Assembly (NCBI GenBank): GCA_963966185.1 | Contig: CAWZYM010000123.1 | Span: 413,281 to 477,280, forward strand | Direction of reading: 5' to 3' | DNA from: Rhabditoides inermis | Taxonomy: Eukaryota; Nematoda; Chromadorea; Rhabditida; Rhabditidae | DNA: 64,000 nucleotides | Program-made: the position numbers and the translations under genes | Notes under the pieces: model-generated | Database searches by the model: none | Seen by the model: only the letters and a program-made list of their open reading frames with translations | Told to the model about the DNA's origin: nothing | Shown here: positions 1 through 11,700 of the stretch, piece after piece | How the letters are laid out: every line of letters starts with the position of its first letter | How positions within the stretch are numbered: the first letter of the stretch is position 1

Positions 1-1045
1 GGAAGAACAAGCAATTGTAAAATGTAGAACGAACCTCTCTCCACTTGAGTGGAACACGTGGACAGCCTCGTCGAGGTTCGGATCGGGAGCGGTGGGGTCG
101 AACTGGAAAAGAAACTCCCTCTCTCTCTCTCTCTCTCTCTCCCACATACTCTATTTCGAGGATGTTGTACTGGAAGAGTTCTACAGCTCTCACAAAAGTG
201 ATAAACGAAATATTCTGATAAACGTTACACATGATTGTTATTAACATTAACATTTTAAACCAATTCAAGGTTGTTCATTGTTGTATACGTTTCACAGTTA
301 GATAATAATCCGCATAGTCACAAGTTCAGTTAATAAATGGCTGTATGTGTTTGGATTGTTTCAAGAACATTAACGAAACTCACCGCCTTTCCGTGAAAGT
401 GGCCAAACTCGGACTGGCTGATGGCTTGGACCTAAAATTGAAAAGATAGGGCGTGAACAATCATGTAAACAAGTGAAACTATACAAACAAGGTATGGATA
501 ACCCACGACGTGAATATCGGAAGTGACCACGGTCGGCACCCCGCCGTTCATGATACCGAACGTGCGGCCGTAGATGGCAGACACTGAACGAGTTGTTTCG
601 TGAGAGTTTCCTATCACCTATCCCTTCACACTGTATGGTATCGCTTTACTTTCATTTTCATGATTGTGTCATCATGTGTCATGTGTCATCATCACCTACA
701 TCGCCCATAGTGCCACGGTGCTGCTCCATCGATCATGGAGTCCAGGCATCCGGACAGGGGGGACGCATCCGGGACGACGGGGAACCCGCAGTCGGAGAGA
801 AGAGAGCGCGCGCGGTGCCGGCTGGAATACAAAAGGATCAGCTGTGGTTTGATGGAAGCAAAATTTTTCAAGTGAACTCTAACTGGTTTAATGTTGAATG
901 TAAAGCGTGAAACTTGTACAGTGACAGGTAGAACGCAAAAAATGAGATTGTGTTGTGAACTGACTTTGAATTTGGATTACCTGTACAATCCGTAGACCAG
1001 AATGAATATGGGAGATAGGGTTAGCATAAGTAACGCGAAGGCCAT
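1..1045 (-). CDS. Cytochrome P450, 5' part (gene continues beyond left edge)
   Basis: Haem-thiolate monooxygenase of the ER membrane; only the N-terminal part is in the window. Exons read on the minus strand: 1045-981 (MAFALLMLTLSPIFILVYGLYR, a hydrophobic ER anchor given here in outline), 821-about 700 (a Pro-rich stretch ending in W-H-Y-G), 592-507 (IYGRTFGIMNGGVPTVVTSD, the classic beta1 region of P450s), 431-384 (VQAISQSEFGHFHGKA, the helix B region) and 102-35 (ends HVFHSSGER, matching the helix C approach to W-x-x-x-R). Phases close except at the end of exon 2, where the donor is uncertain. The haem-binding Cys motif lies off the window, so activity cannot be judged. Family assignment rests on the YG-x-x-x-G-I / P-x-V-V-x-S-D pattern. 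Introns hold a (CT) run at 120-141. Confidence 0.62.
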
Positions 1046-1889
1046 CTAAAAATCGTCGTCAATAACGCAACAGAAATGTTTCAATGAAACAAAATACATA
1101 AGAACAAACGTTATTTCATGGCCGAATTCCGCTCTGACCATTTCTTATCGATAGACAAACGAGCAGGCGAAAAAAAAGAACACCACAATCAATAAAAGTG
1201 ATAAGAACAGATCAGCAGATGGCAATCTTGCACGAACGTGCGGAATCGAAATAAAGAGTGGGCGGATGAATAAGATTAATCAAATAGATAAATCAACAAC
1301 AAAGCAACAACAACAAAAAATCAACAACAACAACAAAGCAACAACAGTACTTCTACACTGGACAGAAGAAACAGTCAAACGTGCGGAATCGAAACAATAA
1401 TAGCGTGGGCGGGCGCTGCGAACTGGACTATAGGGTCGGCGGACGTGTGCCGACGGTGTGTCTGCGGGCACTCTCTATGACCGAGGCCCCGCTCTCTCTC
1501 TCTCTCAAATGATACTGCGTGTATAAACAATACCATGTAGAGTACACTATATGCACTCACATTCCGGGCCGCTATCACTTCTCTGCGAATTGGAACAGCG
1601 CAGTGTGGAAAGAGATAAACAGGAAGAGGTTCAGAGAAGCAGATAGCCACACTGTGTCTTCACACTTTCTCCCAAGATGCACGCAAACGCCGTTTTTCAT
1701 CCCAGTCATTTCGAAATGTGACACTTCCCTGTTACAGCAAATTGAATCGTTCTTCATGATGTTCATATGCCATGCACGAAGAATGAAACATATTCGTGTA
1801 ATGGCTAATGGTTTAAAAAGTCAAAAGTCAGTCCAAGTTTTTATCCAGGATCTTTGACTGAAAAGGTTTATTGCCGTTCATGGTTTCAC
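1046..1889. other. Intergenic stretch with short repeats
   Basis: No gene assigned. It holds a CAA-rich run (about 1288-1345), two related direct copies of the string GTGCGGAATCGAAA followed by AGYGTGGGCGG (near 1238 and 1379) and a short CT run near 1492. Small open frames here show no family features. A last exon of the neuropeptide-like gene could lie here, but I could not place it. Confidence 0.4.
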
Positions 1890-2593
1890 CCATGCGGAAA
1901 GGTCTCGGATGTCTCCGGTGGATTCTATGGACTGTATGGGTAATATGGGTTCCAGTGGCAGAGAGCGCTTGCCGTATCTGCCTCGGAGAGATGCGCGCAG
2001 CTCGGGAGTGTCTAGGTCGAATGGAGAGAGGAGGGAGCGGGTCTGCACCTGAAGAGGTGATTGTGAATCTCTCTCTCTCTCTCGCTGTCTTTCTCGTAAT
2101 CTCTTATCTCTCTCATTGTCTACTGAAACAAAATGCTGTGAAAATTAGAAAAGTGTTAGCGGAAAGTACTTGAAACTACTCCCAAAATTTCCCAAAGTAA
2201 TTCAAAATACTTGAGATTGCCCGCCCTCTAACCACTTCGAATTTCCTCGAAAATTAGATCTGAAGAGACTGAACACGTGCGTCGAATGATTCCCACCGAT
2301 GCCTTGTGAAACGTTCACAAATTCCATTCATGCCATAACCATACAAAGGAAATGGAAACGTGCAATAAAAACTCTCACATAATAAAGTTGCAACAAAGGT
2401 TTTCCAACTCACACACCCACTTGGCTGCTTTTAAACCCACTTCCACTTTCTTCTTTTTTCAACCCACCCACGCTCCGCAACCTTTGCTTTTTGCAAAGTT
2501 TTGCAACCAGGAGTGTTATTCCAGAATGGAATGAGTAAATGTATTACAATGCACCTTCTCTCGTACTTGAATGAAATATTCTCACCCCCTCCG

Positions 2594-2637
<44 letters not shown>

Positions 2638-2767
2638 AACCCACACTGGCGGTCTCGGGTGCGTACATGAATCTCAGTCCGACGTGTCTCTTCGACTGTC
2701 CGACGAGTCTGCTCTGACAAGGGGAGAGGAGGGCCAAGAGGAACAGTGCCGAGAGGGCGCCACACAT
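1890..2767 (-). CDS. Secreted neuropeptide-like precursor (RYamide-type)
   Basis: Two exons are visible on the minus strand: 2767-2645 (41 codons) and 2048-1890 (53 codons), joined in phase 0. The first begins with a strong signal peptide (MCGALSALFLLALLSPCQS) followed by a K-R dibasic site (QSKR). The second carries PELRASLRGRYGKRSLPLEP: a Gly-Lys-Arg cleavage/amidation signal that would release a peptide ending in Arg-Tyr-amide. Sequence before the ATG is TTGCAG then one base, a good trans- or cis-splice acceptor. The model ends at a plausible donor (TGG/GTGAAA), so a further exon and the stop are missing from this call. The precursor architecture is seen directly; the peptide family (FLP, NPF-like or luqin/RYamide) is not decided. 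The intron of about 600 bases contains a (CT)n run at 2599-2637. Confidence 0.5.
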
Positions 2768-3826
2768 GCTGCAAGGGGTCGACTTGTTTATGGTAGGGGG
2801 GAGAAAGACATGAATCTACGCATACTTTAATAATAATAATGTCTGTCTGCCGTGAAGTAACATACACGATGATTATATGAACATATATATTGAAGACATT
2901 CCATCATCTTCCCTTGCCCCCGAGTGGTCGGTCCCCCCAGTTTATTTTCCCGTCGCACCCGCAAACCCCGGTCTACGTGGACAATTGCTGGATCAACGGT
3001 ACCCACTACATGTTCGCTGCTGGCTTTGGAATTTGAGGAATCCTCGGAGCACGGAGTTGAAACCGCCGAGTACACTTTCTACAATGGCTGTCGCAACGTC
3101 AACCCAAGCGTGAGACCAAGCACACCACCCCTCCTTCACGTCGGATCCCGACAAGAAGGAACCACCGACAGATACTTCACTCAGACTAAACCCTTTGTGT
3201 TTCATCTCCGTTGTTGTATTCTTGATATCGGCAGTAAATCAATTCAATTCAATATATTGAAGCGGCCAACGTTTACATACGAACACACACGCAGCTATGC
3301 ATCGGAGTATTAGTAACGCGAAGGCCATCTATTTATCATATTTAATAGAATGACAGTGAAGATGAACACTTTCCAATTGTGGACAGGGCAGAGGAATGGG
3401 AGACGTAGTATGATGGATTGAGATTTAGAAAACATATTCCTAGAAATGGTACTTTCACGAGTGCACACTATAGAGCAACGAGAACGAACGAGAAAATGCA
3501 AAACGTACTAAAAAAAGGTCGTACAACGCTCTTCTCACCACCTACAGCAAAAGGTATCGAAGTTGTCACCTTGTACGAGTACAACCTTGATACCTTGACA
3601 TCACTTTATGAGAGACGTGGGAATCTTATACTCGTATAATTTCTAAAAAAGTTTGTACCCTAATCGCGCTATTCGTCGATTAATCATAATAGTTTCAAGC
3701 GTGGGACTGAGGAATTATGCAAATCGGCACATAACTAGTATAGGTTACAGGGCAGTAATCATGAATTGCTGAAATGAAATAGAACCAGCAAATGTGTAGG
3801 AGGAATTGCGTGGTGCTGCCAGAAGT

Positions 3827-3875
<49 letters not shown>

Positions 3876-5730
3876 TAAGTGAGTGGGAGAGGCATAAAAG
3901 AGTCGTTCAATCTCATATCTACTAGGGTTTCACGCAACACGCAATGTCGCTTACAATATTCGCTTACAATATATATGTTCAGAAACATCACAGGTGTAAT
4001 CAATCTAAACGTATAGAATGCTCTGGTGACGTGCTTGCGTCTTTTTCTAACCAACAAGGGCAAGGCTCGCGTCTGGCGTCTAGCCTGTACTTCTAGTAAA
4101 GAAAAGGGTGAAAATGAGTAATAGTAGCAATCTATTTTATTAGACGAATGAAGTGCCTAGTAATTTACTCGGAATGAAATATGAAAAGTGACGCTCTCCT
4201 AGTAGAAATATTTCACACGGAATGGGTGATGGGTCTCCGGAATTTCCCTGCTGTGAAAAGAAGTAATAAGGAATTAGGAATTAACTATCTTCAGAAAATG
4301 CACATACGCTCTGAGTGTGAGTGAGAATAGCCATAGATTGGGAAAGTGTAAATGTGTAGGTGTTATCTCTATCTGTTGAAAGAGAGAGCGTGGGTTGTCT
4401 GCGGTATATGTATAACTTTCAACACGTTAATTCATCTACATAAATCTAGAACAGACGCGGAATGAAACGAATAAATTGGTGCTGATTGAAATCGTAAATG
4501 TAAATAATGTTCAAATGATAAAAAAAGGAAATGTTTTTCAAAAGAACGTGAGTTGTGTGGGAAAAACTTGAGGAAGAGGAAGAGGATATACCCGCTTTGT
4601 TCTGCAAGGGTGCTTTGTGAGTCTGACGCTATTCATCCGAATTCACTGCACGTATACGTCGCCTTGGAAAAGTGTGTGCAACACGTTTTTCTATACACAT
4701 CTTGTATGATTGTGCTTTTTTTAAAAATATTTTTCGCAATCTGATAAAAACATATACAATTATTTCACTAATTACTGTAATAATAAAGGAACGAAACAGA
4801 TCAAACTATTCTCCAATCGTAGTCCTAAGGGAACGAAGCATATAAAATTGTTCACATACTGTAACACTAAGGAAGGAAACGAATCTGACATTCTCACGGC
4901 CCGTATATAGTTGCACAGTCGATAGCGGCGGACGCGCAGCCGCTCCGCGAACACGCGACGTGCGAAATTACCAGCAAGCGCTAGAGCGCAATAATTTCTC
5001 GACTGAAATCGCTACGCGCCCATTCACTCGCGGCGCGGCCTGGGCGCGCGCCGCTCTCTCTGTGGGGGCGCTGTGCAACTATCCGATCCGTGATTCTCCT
5101 ATAGTTATTTTGAGAAAACGAAACAAGTCAAATTTTTCTCCTACCGAATCGTAGTGTTTCTCTTACCGAATCGTACTGAGGGCACGAAGCAGATAAAACT
5201 ACTCTCCTAATAAAGCCGAAGCCTAATTTTAGCGAAACAACAAAAATATTATCGTTATGCTGACCTAGCAACAACATTTCGAAAATGCGCGCGCCGACAC
5301 TAATGCGTCGCGCGAAACAGCTGTTTTATATCTTTTTATCGCATTTATCAGTTTCTGGTTGTTGCATTACGTGTCCGTGCACTTGTTCGAGTGTACACTT
5401 GCCGTGCACTCAGCGATGTATTGAATTTCCGGTCGTAATGTGTTCAAACGGCGCTAGTCGGGCGTCTCTCTTGCGACACGCGTCCGCGATGCAAAACTCT
5501 CTCGTCTTACTTGTATCGCCTATTTGTTAGCACGTCGCTATGGCACCTATGCGACTGCTTGCTAATAATGTTATTAGGGTCCCTAACACTCCCGTCTTTG
5601 TTGATATTATATCACATGGGCTTCACTCTTCACGCTAGCGTGGTGTGTTTGAATGCATCTGAAATGAGTCGTATCGCTTCTCTCACAACCTTTGTTCATT
5701 CAGGTTAGATGCGGTACTAGATTCCTGGCC
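2768..5730. other. Intergenic, upstream of GnT-I
   Basis: No convincing gene. A plus-strand stretch at 2935-3110 shows protein-like composition in two shifted frames, which could be a decayed exon. A (GA)n run of about 37 bases lies at 3831-3870. From about 4785 to 5220 an approximately 45-base motif (ACGAARCAGATCAAA followed by TTCTCC and TCGTA) recurs several times in diverged form. Positions 3309-3332 repeat about 20 bases of the P450 start exon (see findings). Confidence 0.4.
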
Positions 5731-8700
5731 ATGTCTCGCTTTCCCTGGTCGTACCTTGTCGCACTCGCTGTCCTGGTCGTCTGGCTCTACATCCTCTCAG
5801 GCGTCGGCGGCAGGGACAAGTATGAGGTGCGTGCGCTGTGTTGTTTGTTTGTTTTCCTGATTTATACGTACAATGTTTGCGTGATGGGTGACCGGATGTT
5901 ATCTTTTTGTGTTCGTTTTTCATATCCCCACGATTCAAGATATTAGTATCGATGAAGAGGAGAAGCGTGTGCTATGGAATGTGGGTGTGATATTTCCACT
6001 CCACGTAGTCCATTCGGCGCAATATCTATACTATCATCTTAGGTTCTTATGAGTGATTTCATTGGGTGCGATTCCGAATAAACATTTTGATTTGATTTGA
6101 TGTTTGATATTCGCAGCTCGATCCGTCGCTGCTCTCTTCCCTCTCGGCGCGCGTCGACAGCTTGCAGCAGGCGGTGGACCAGGAGAACAGGGTGCTGGAC
6201 GAGCTGCGAAGGAAGGCAGACAAGGGTGAGGGACCCTCTCTTTCTCTCTTTTTCTTTCCTCTCTCTCCTCTCTCTCTCTCTCCTCTGCTCCTCTCTTCAT
6301 GCCATTGTTTGCTTTTGTTTGCATATGCTATTGTTTTTGTTGTTGTTACTGTTGATTACTGGTTCAATGCTAGTTAAATGACTCAATGACCATATCTGTT
6401 GCAGAGGAGTCTGCGTATCGCGACCTGGAGGCGCGGCTGCGAGCCCGCGAGAAGGACCTGAATGTGAGTGCTTGATGACATTAGTTCTAAAATAAAGGCG
6501 TACAATATTGTCTTCGTTTATTCCTGAGAATGTGTCTTCTCGAGGTGCAGCATATCTTTGCTGGTACTGCTATTTGACTCCAAACTTCATTTTTAGTGCA
6601 TATTCACAATTTGTTCAATGCTATTGACTGAAACTTTCTTATTGAGTTCGGAAGTAACATCATTGATTAATCATATCAATCACAATCACAGCTCGACCAC
6701 CTCTCCGCCCTCTCGTCCTCTTCTGCCGGCGCCTGGCCCGACCCCATTCCCGTCCTCGTATTCGCCTGCAACCGGAAGGACGCCGTCAAGAACCATCTGG
6801 AACAGCTGATCAGGTGGGTTAGCGATTATTGATTGATTGATTGATTTGTTAGAAAAACAATCATGCCGGAGGCGCGGCTCAGTGGATAGATCGTTCGTCT
6901 CTCAATCTCACGGTCGCTGGTTCGATCCCTCCTCGGAGTCAAGCATTCTTGTTAAATTCACCCAGCCCCTGTGGTGTGGCAATCCTCTCTCATGGTAGCC
7001 AGAAGGCGTCACTGCACCATCGGACTCAAGAACGGATTTCAAGATGTCCGACGCCACCCAACCCAACTATCTCTGCTGGAGTTGTCGTAATCCAAAAACC
7101 CTATCTTGTTCTCGACTAGAAGGACTCTGGATTTAACCGGCTTAACAAAAAAAAATCAGTTGCATGTTTTATTGTTTTGTTTCCTATTGCAGGTTGCGCC
7201 CGTCGGCGGAGCGATTTCCGATCATTGTCAGTCAGGTGAGTGTGTGAGGTATTGATTTATCGATTGATTTATCGATCGTTACCGTATTGATTGCAGGACT
7301 GCGATGATGCGGGCGTAGCGGCGACGGTGAAGGAGTTTGGCGACAAAGTGCAGTATATCAAGGTCGGCAAGTGATTCTGTTTTTGATTTACTGTGTTTTT
7401 TTAACATTAATATTAAGTTTTGTGAGAAGTATGCTGCAAGTGTAAGATATCTTGAGGAATTGACGAGTTGTTTAATTTGCGCAATGTACTAGCTAGAAGA
7501 TGTATCATATTCTATCGTAATTGTTGAGCATACGTTTTATCCATTTGACGGTTTAAATTTTGGATGCGTTTCATTCACCTTTCGCCCAATATTTGTATTG
7601 CAATATTGATAATGGAAACGCGATTGCTTGAATTGCATTGTGTTGATTCCCATTGAACAGTCCCTCGTTGCAGCACATTCCCGGTGCGAAGGCGAACATC
7701 AGTGTGCCGGTGGAGCACCGACAGTACACCACCTACTACATGATAGCCAGGTGGGTTGGAATGTGCGAGCTACTATTACCTCGTAGCCAAGCGGGTGGTT
7801 GTCTCCTCTTTCTGTGTTTTGTCCTCTATATATATACGGACAAGTGGATCGTGTAGGAAGAATGAGTGTGGAAAAAGAAAGAGGGAGAAGAGAGAGAGAA
7901 AGAGAAGGAGGAGAAAAAGAGATGTTCGCAGGCACTATAAGCTGGCACTCGACTACGTGTTCGGCGAGAAGAAGTACGGCAGTGTCATCATCACCGAGGG
8001 TGGGTGCGGCGAGTGCTGACGGGGGATAGGTAGCTTACAAAGGGTTTGAGTGAGATAATTGTGAGAGGTAGTTATTTTCGTTGGCTCAGATGAGACTTGT
8101 GGGATTTTGTGTACTTGGGTGAGTGTAAGTTGTCAGTGCGTAAGTAGACTCTTTGCAGACGACCTGGACATCGCGGTCGACTTCTTCGAGTACTTCTCGG
8201 CGACGCGCCACCTGCTCGACAAGGACACGACGCTGTGGTGGGTGCTGTGAAGGCTATATAGGTAACTATGGTGTGATGTAGTTTCGTACATGTCCTGATC
8301 ATGTTTTGCGATTCCAAATGATGATTTAGTGGTGTGTTCCTCAAGACGAATACCATAATGAAAGATCATGCTAGCGGACTGTTCTTGGTTCTTATGAGTG
8401 ATATAGTTTTGTAGGTGTCCTGATCATGTTTGCGATACCGAATGATTTTGATTGTTGTGTACAGTTCATTTCCATCATCATCTTTGCAGGTGTGTTCAGG
8501 CGTGGAACGACAATGGCCGTCCGTCGTCGATCCGCGTGGAGGAGGCGGACAGACTCTACCGGGCAGACTTTTTCAGCGGGCTCGGCTGGATGATGACCAG
8601 GTGGGGGGAGGGGAGGGATGTGTGTTGCAAGTGAGCTAGTGTGCCGGCATTCCTCAACGTTATTCTTGCTGGGGACGTCCTCGCTTCGCGGGGCTAGTAA

Positions 8701-11700
8701 GAGTGGTGATGATGAATTGACATTATTCTAGGTTCTTCCGGTCGTGGTAGTAGATTTGTTTAAATTTCCATCTGTTTGGTTCTCCCATCGATTTTTTCTT
8801 TTTTCAGCTCACTGTGGTCGGAGCTGTCGCCGATCTGGCCGCGCGGGTTCTGGGACGACTGGCTGAGGGATCCGGCGAGGAGGAAGGAGAGGTGGGGGGG
8901 GGGAGGGAGAGAGGGATGGGAAAGGGGGAGGGAGGGAGGGAGAGAGGGGTGGGAAAGGGGGGAGGTAGGTAGAGAGGGAGAGAGATAGGAAGGAAGGAGA
9001 GAGATTTCTTTCTGTTCAGAGTGTGCATCCGCCCCGAAGTGTCTCGCACCGGCATGAGCGCGCACGGAAAAAAGGGAGCCAGTGTGTGAGTTTCATTTTT
9101 TCACATATTCTTTTTTATATAGTTCAAAACAAAAAAAACCTGTTGACATGTATTCGTTGACGGTTGGACAGTTATTTCAGACAATGAGGGTTTTTCAAAG
9201 TAGATAGGAGAACAGATAGTATAACATAATAGCTAGACACATGACGGAATCCTGTTTCGACCCTTTAACCTGCAGACAGGCTTACAAGTAGAATTACTTA
9301 AAGACTAGTTGACTACTAAAGTACTATCTGATAGCGACCACTGCGGGGGGTCTACTGCCTGCTGAGGCATCATCAGTGCAGGACCGCAGTGGTGAACATA
9401 AAAGCGAGACTGTAAAATTACATGTAATAGGGAAGACCTGAAACATAGAGATGTATGAGAAATTAGAAAGAAAACAAACAAACAAACAAAATTTGCGGAA
9501 GGTATTAAAACCTATAGACAGTATCAATAAGTTTCTTGCGATTGGTAGAATTGAACAAATTAAGAGAAGTGCGGATATCACGTTTACGGAAACAATATTT
9601 AAGGAGAACAGATTTGACCGTTGTAGCTTTGAAACCTAGATTACAAAACGTAACAAACAGATTTTCGAGTTTGACAAGCATAGTGGGTACATCAGTACAA
9701 TTACGAACAATGCGAAGTGTTTCTGACTTTAAATTACCATAACAAATTTGTCGACTAGTAGTACTTTCACTGTGAGTGAATCGATGTACATTGAACGAGT
9801 AATCATCGGTCTTATTATAAAGAGTGACGTTCCACTTACTATCAAACGTGATGGAAATATCAAGAAAATGTGCTTCGTTGACAGATGTATTGGTTTGTTC
9901 CAACTTCAATTTGCTAGGATTATAGGCTTTCAGAAATGAAGAGAGATCCGAATTCTTCTCATAGAAAATTAAAATATCATCAACATATCTGAACACCTGG
10001 AATTTCGGATTCTTGCAAATAGTAGGATTACGTATACTGTACTCATATTCCAAAACACTGAGAGTCAGAGACGCAAGGAGAGGGCTGGCATTCCCGCCTT
10101 GGGGGACGCCTTTCTCCTGTTTGAAAATAAATGAGCCATATTGTGCATATGCATTCTTAACTAGGAATTCCGTTTTTTCTAGATGTCATTGGGAGAGAAA
10201 ATTGTATTGTCTGACGAAGACATGACTGGATCATTAGCAAATGTTTTGTTTTCCACTGTTCATGAAACACATACTAATCAAAGTTTTCATTTTCTGTAGA
10301 ATAAGGTCATGAGACAGATTAGTAAACAAACTAGCAAAATCAGCACAATACATAGATAGATTACAATTAGGAATGGTGCGAAGAAAGTCCGACACTTTCA
10401 TAGCATTTGTAATGGAAAAGAACTGTTTGTGTCCACATCGAGAGGCACTTACACGACACATATTTCGCAAATGCGATTCAAAATGTTTATAGACTACTTG
10501 CAGTTCCTTAGAGAGCCCCTTTGTGATGCATTCTCGAGCAGCAGTGATAAAACGACATTTCACAGGATTTTTATAGAGTTTAGGAACACCATAAATATTA
10601 GGAAGAATGACTTTGTCAGCACCAAATATTGATAAATACTGGAGGCGGTCGTACAATGAATCAACTTTACCTTTATAAGGTTTATAAATGCTATTATCAG
10701 AAGCTTTACCATACTTGATGCCAAGCTCGTCATCGCAGAAAGAAACATAGAGACGTTTACAAATCACTACAAAATTACTAGAAGCTTTGTCAATAGTTGT
10801 GATAGTAAACTTATCATGTACATTTTTAGTAAGAGATTTGAAATTAGTCACTTGGTTGAAACGCTTACAAGCAATACGCATCTCCAACTTAATACGTACA
10901 CAGTCATAAATTTTACCAGTAAGAAAGGGCAAATTGCGATCAGAAATAGACAAACGAGTTTTGTTACTTTGAAGCATATTTGAAATAGAGGAATGGATAA
11001 CTGACATAATAGAAGAAATGGAAAGATTTAAATTAGACACTCTCATATTGGCACCTTTCTTCATGAACGATCTAAGAGCGTCGTTAGAGATGATCTCAAG
11101 ATCACCTGTCCATGATGAGGATCACAATAGGAAGAGAACTCTGCATTTCGGCAGAAACAAGGAATGGAGTCTAGGGGGACTGGCTTGTCTCCCCTGTACT
11201 CGCGAATAACACGACTGTGATTCACAACATATTTACTCGAACGTTCAGTAGCCAAGTGAGTGACGCGGATCTTCTGCTTATCTTTACGGTTGTACGAATT
11301 AAGAAGACGTAAAACAGGAGCAGAATTGAAAAGAGAGAACATTCCGAGAGTCTCCATGTCCATAAACAGATAAGGAATCTTCAAGAATACAGTATTCTTG
11401 AAAGATTCTTTGTTAGCATTATTAGTGGCAGGTTCAATAGACCAATAGTAAACAGCCAAGAGAATTTCAAGCCTCAACAAATTATGAACAGAACGATTCT
11501 CTAAGAAATATGACATAAGCACATTTTTAGATTTATTAGACATAGACGTGATATTGCGATAGCTCTCATACCAACTGGCAGTGTTGACTGCTTTGAGCAG
11601 TGCCGTCTGATCAGTGCACGAACCGCCCTGTCCCGAACCACGGCGGTGATTCGGTCGGCGGTGCGTCCGTGGGCGGAAGTTGAAAAATGGATGAGATTTC

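Noticed and set aside
2935..3110. An innexin-like fragment (CWINGTHY)
   Set aside because: Only a few residues match, the frame breaks at once, and no membrane segments follow.
11061..11064. ATGA overlap between two retroelement frames as a coupled stop-start
   Set aside because: The reading upstream of the second ATG continues as recognisable linker sequence, so the overlap results from a frameshift near 11105.
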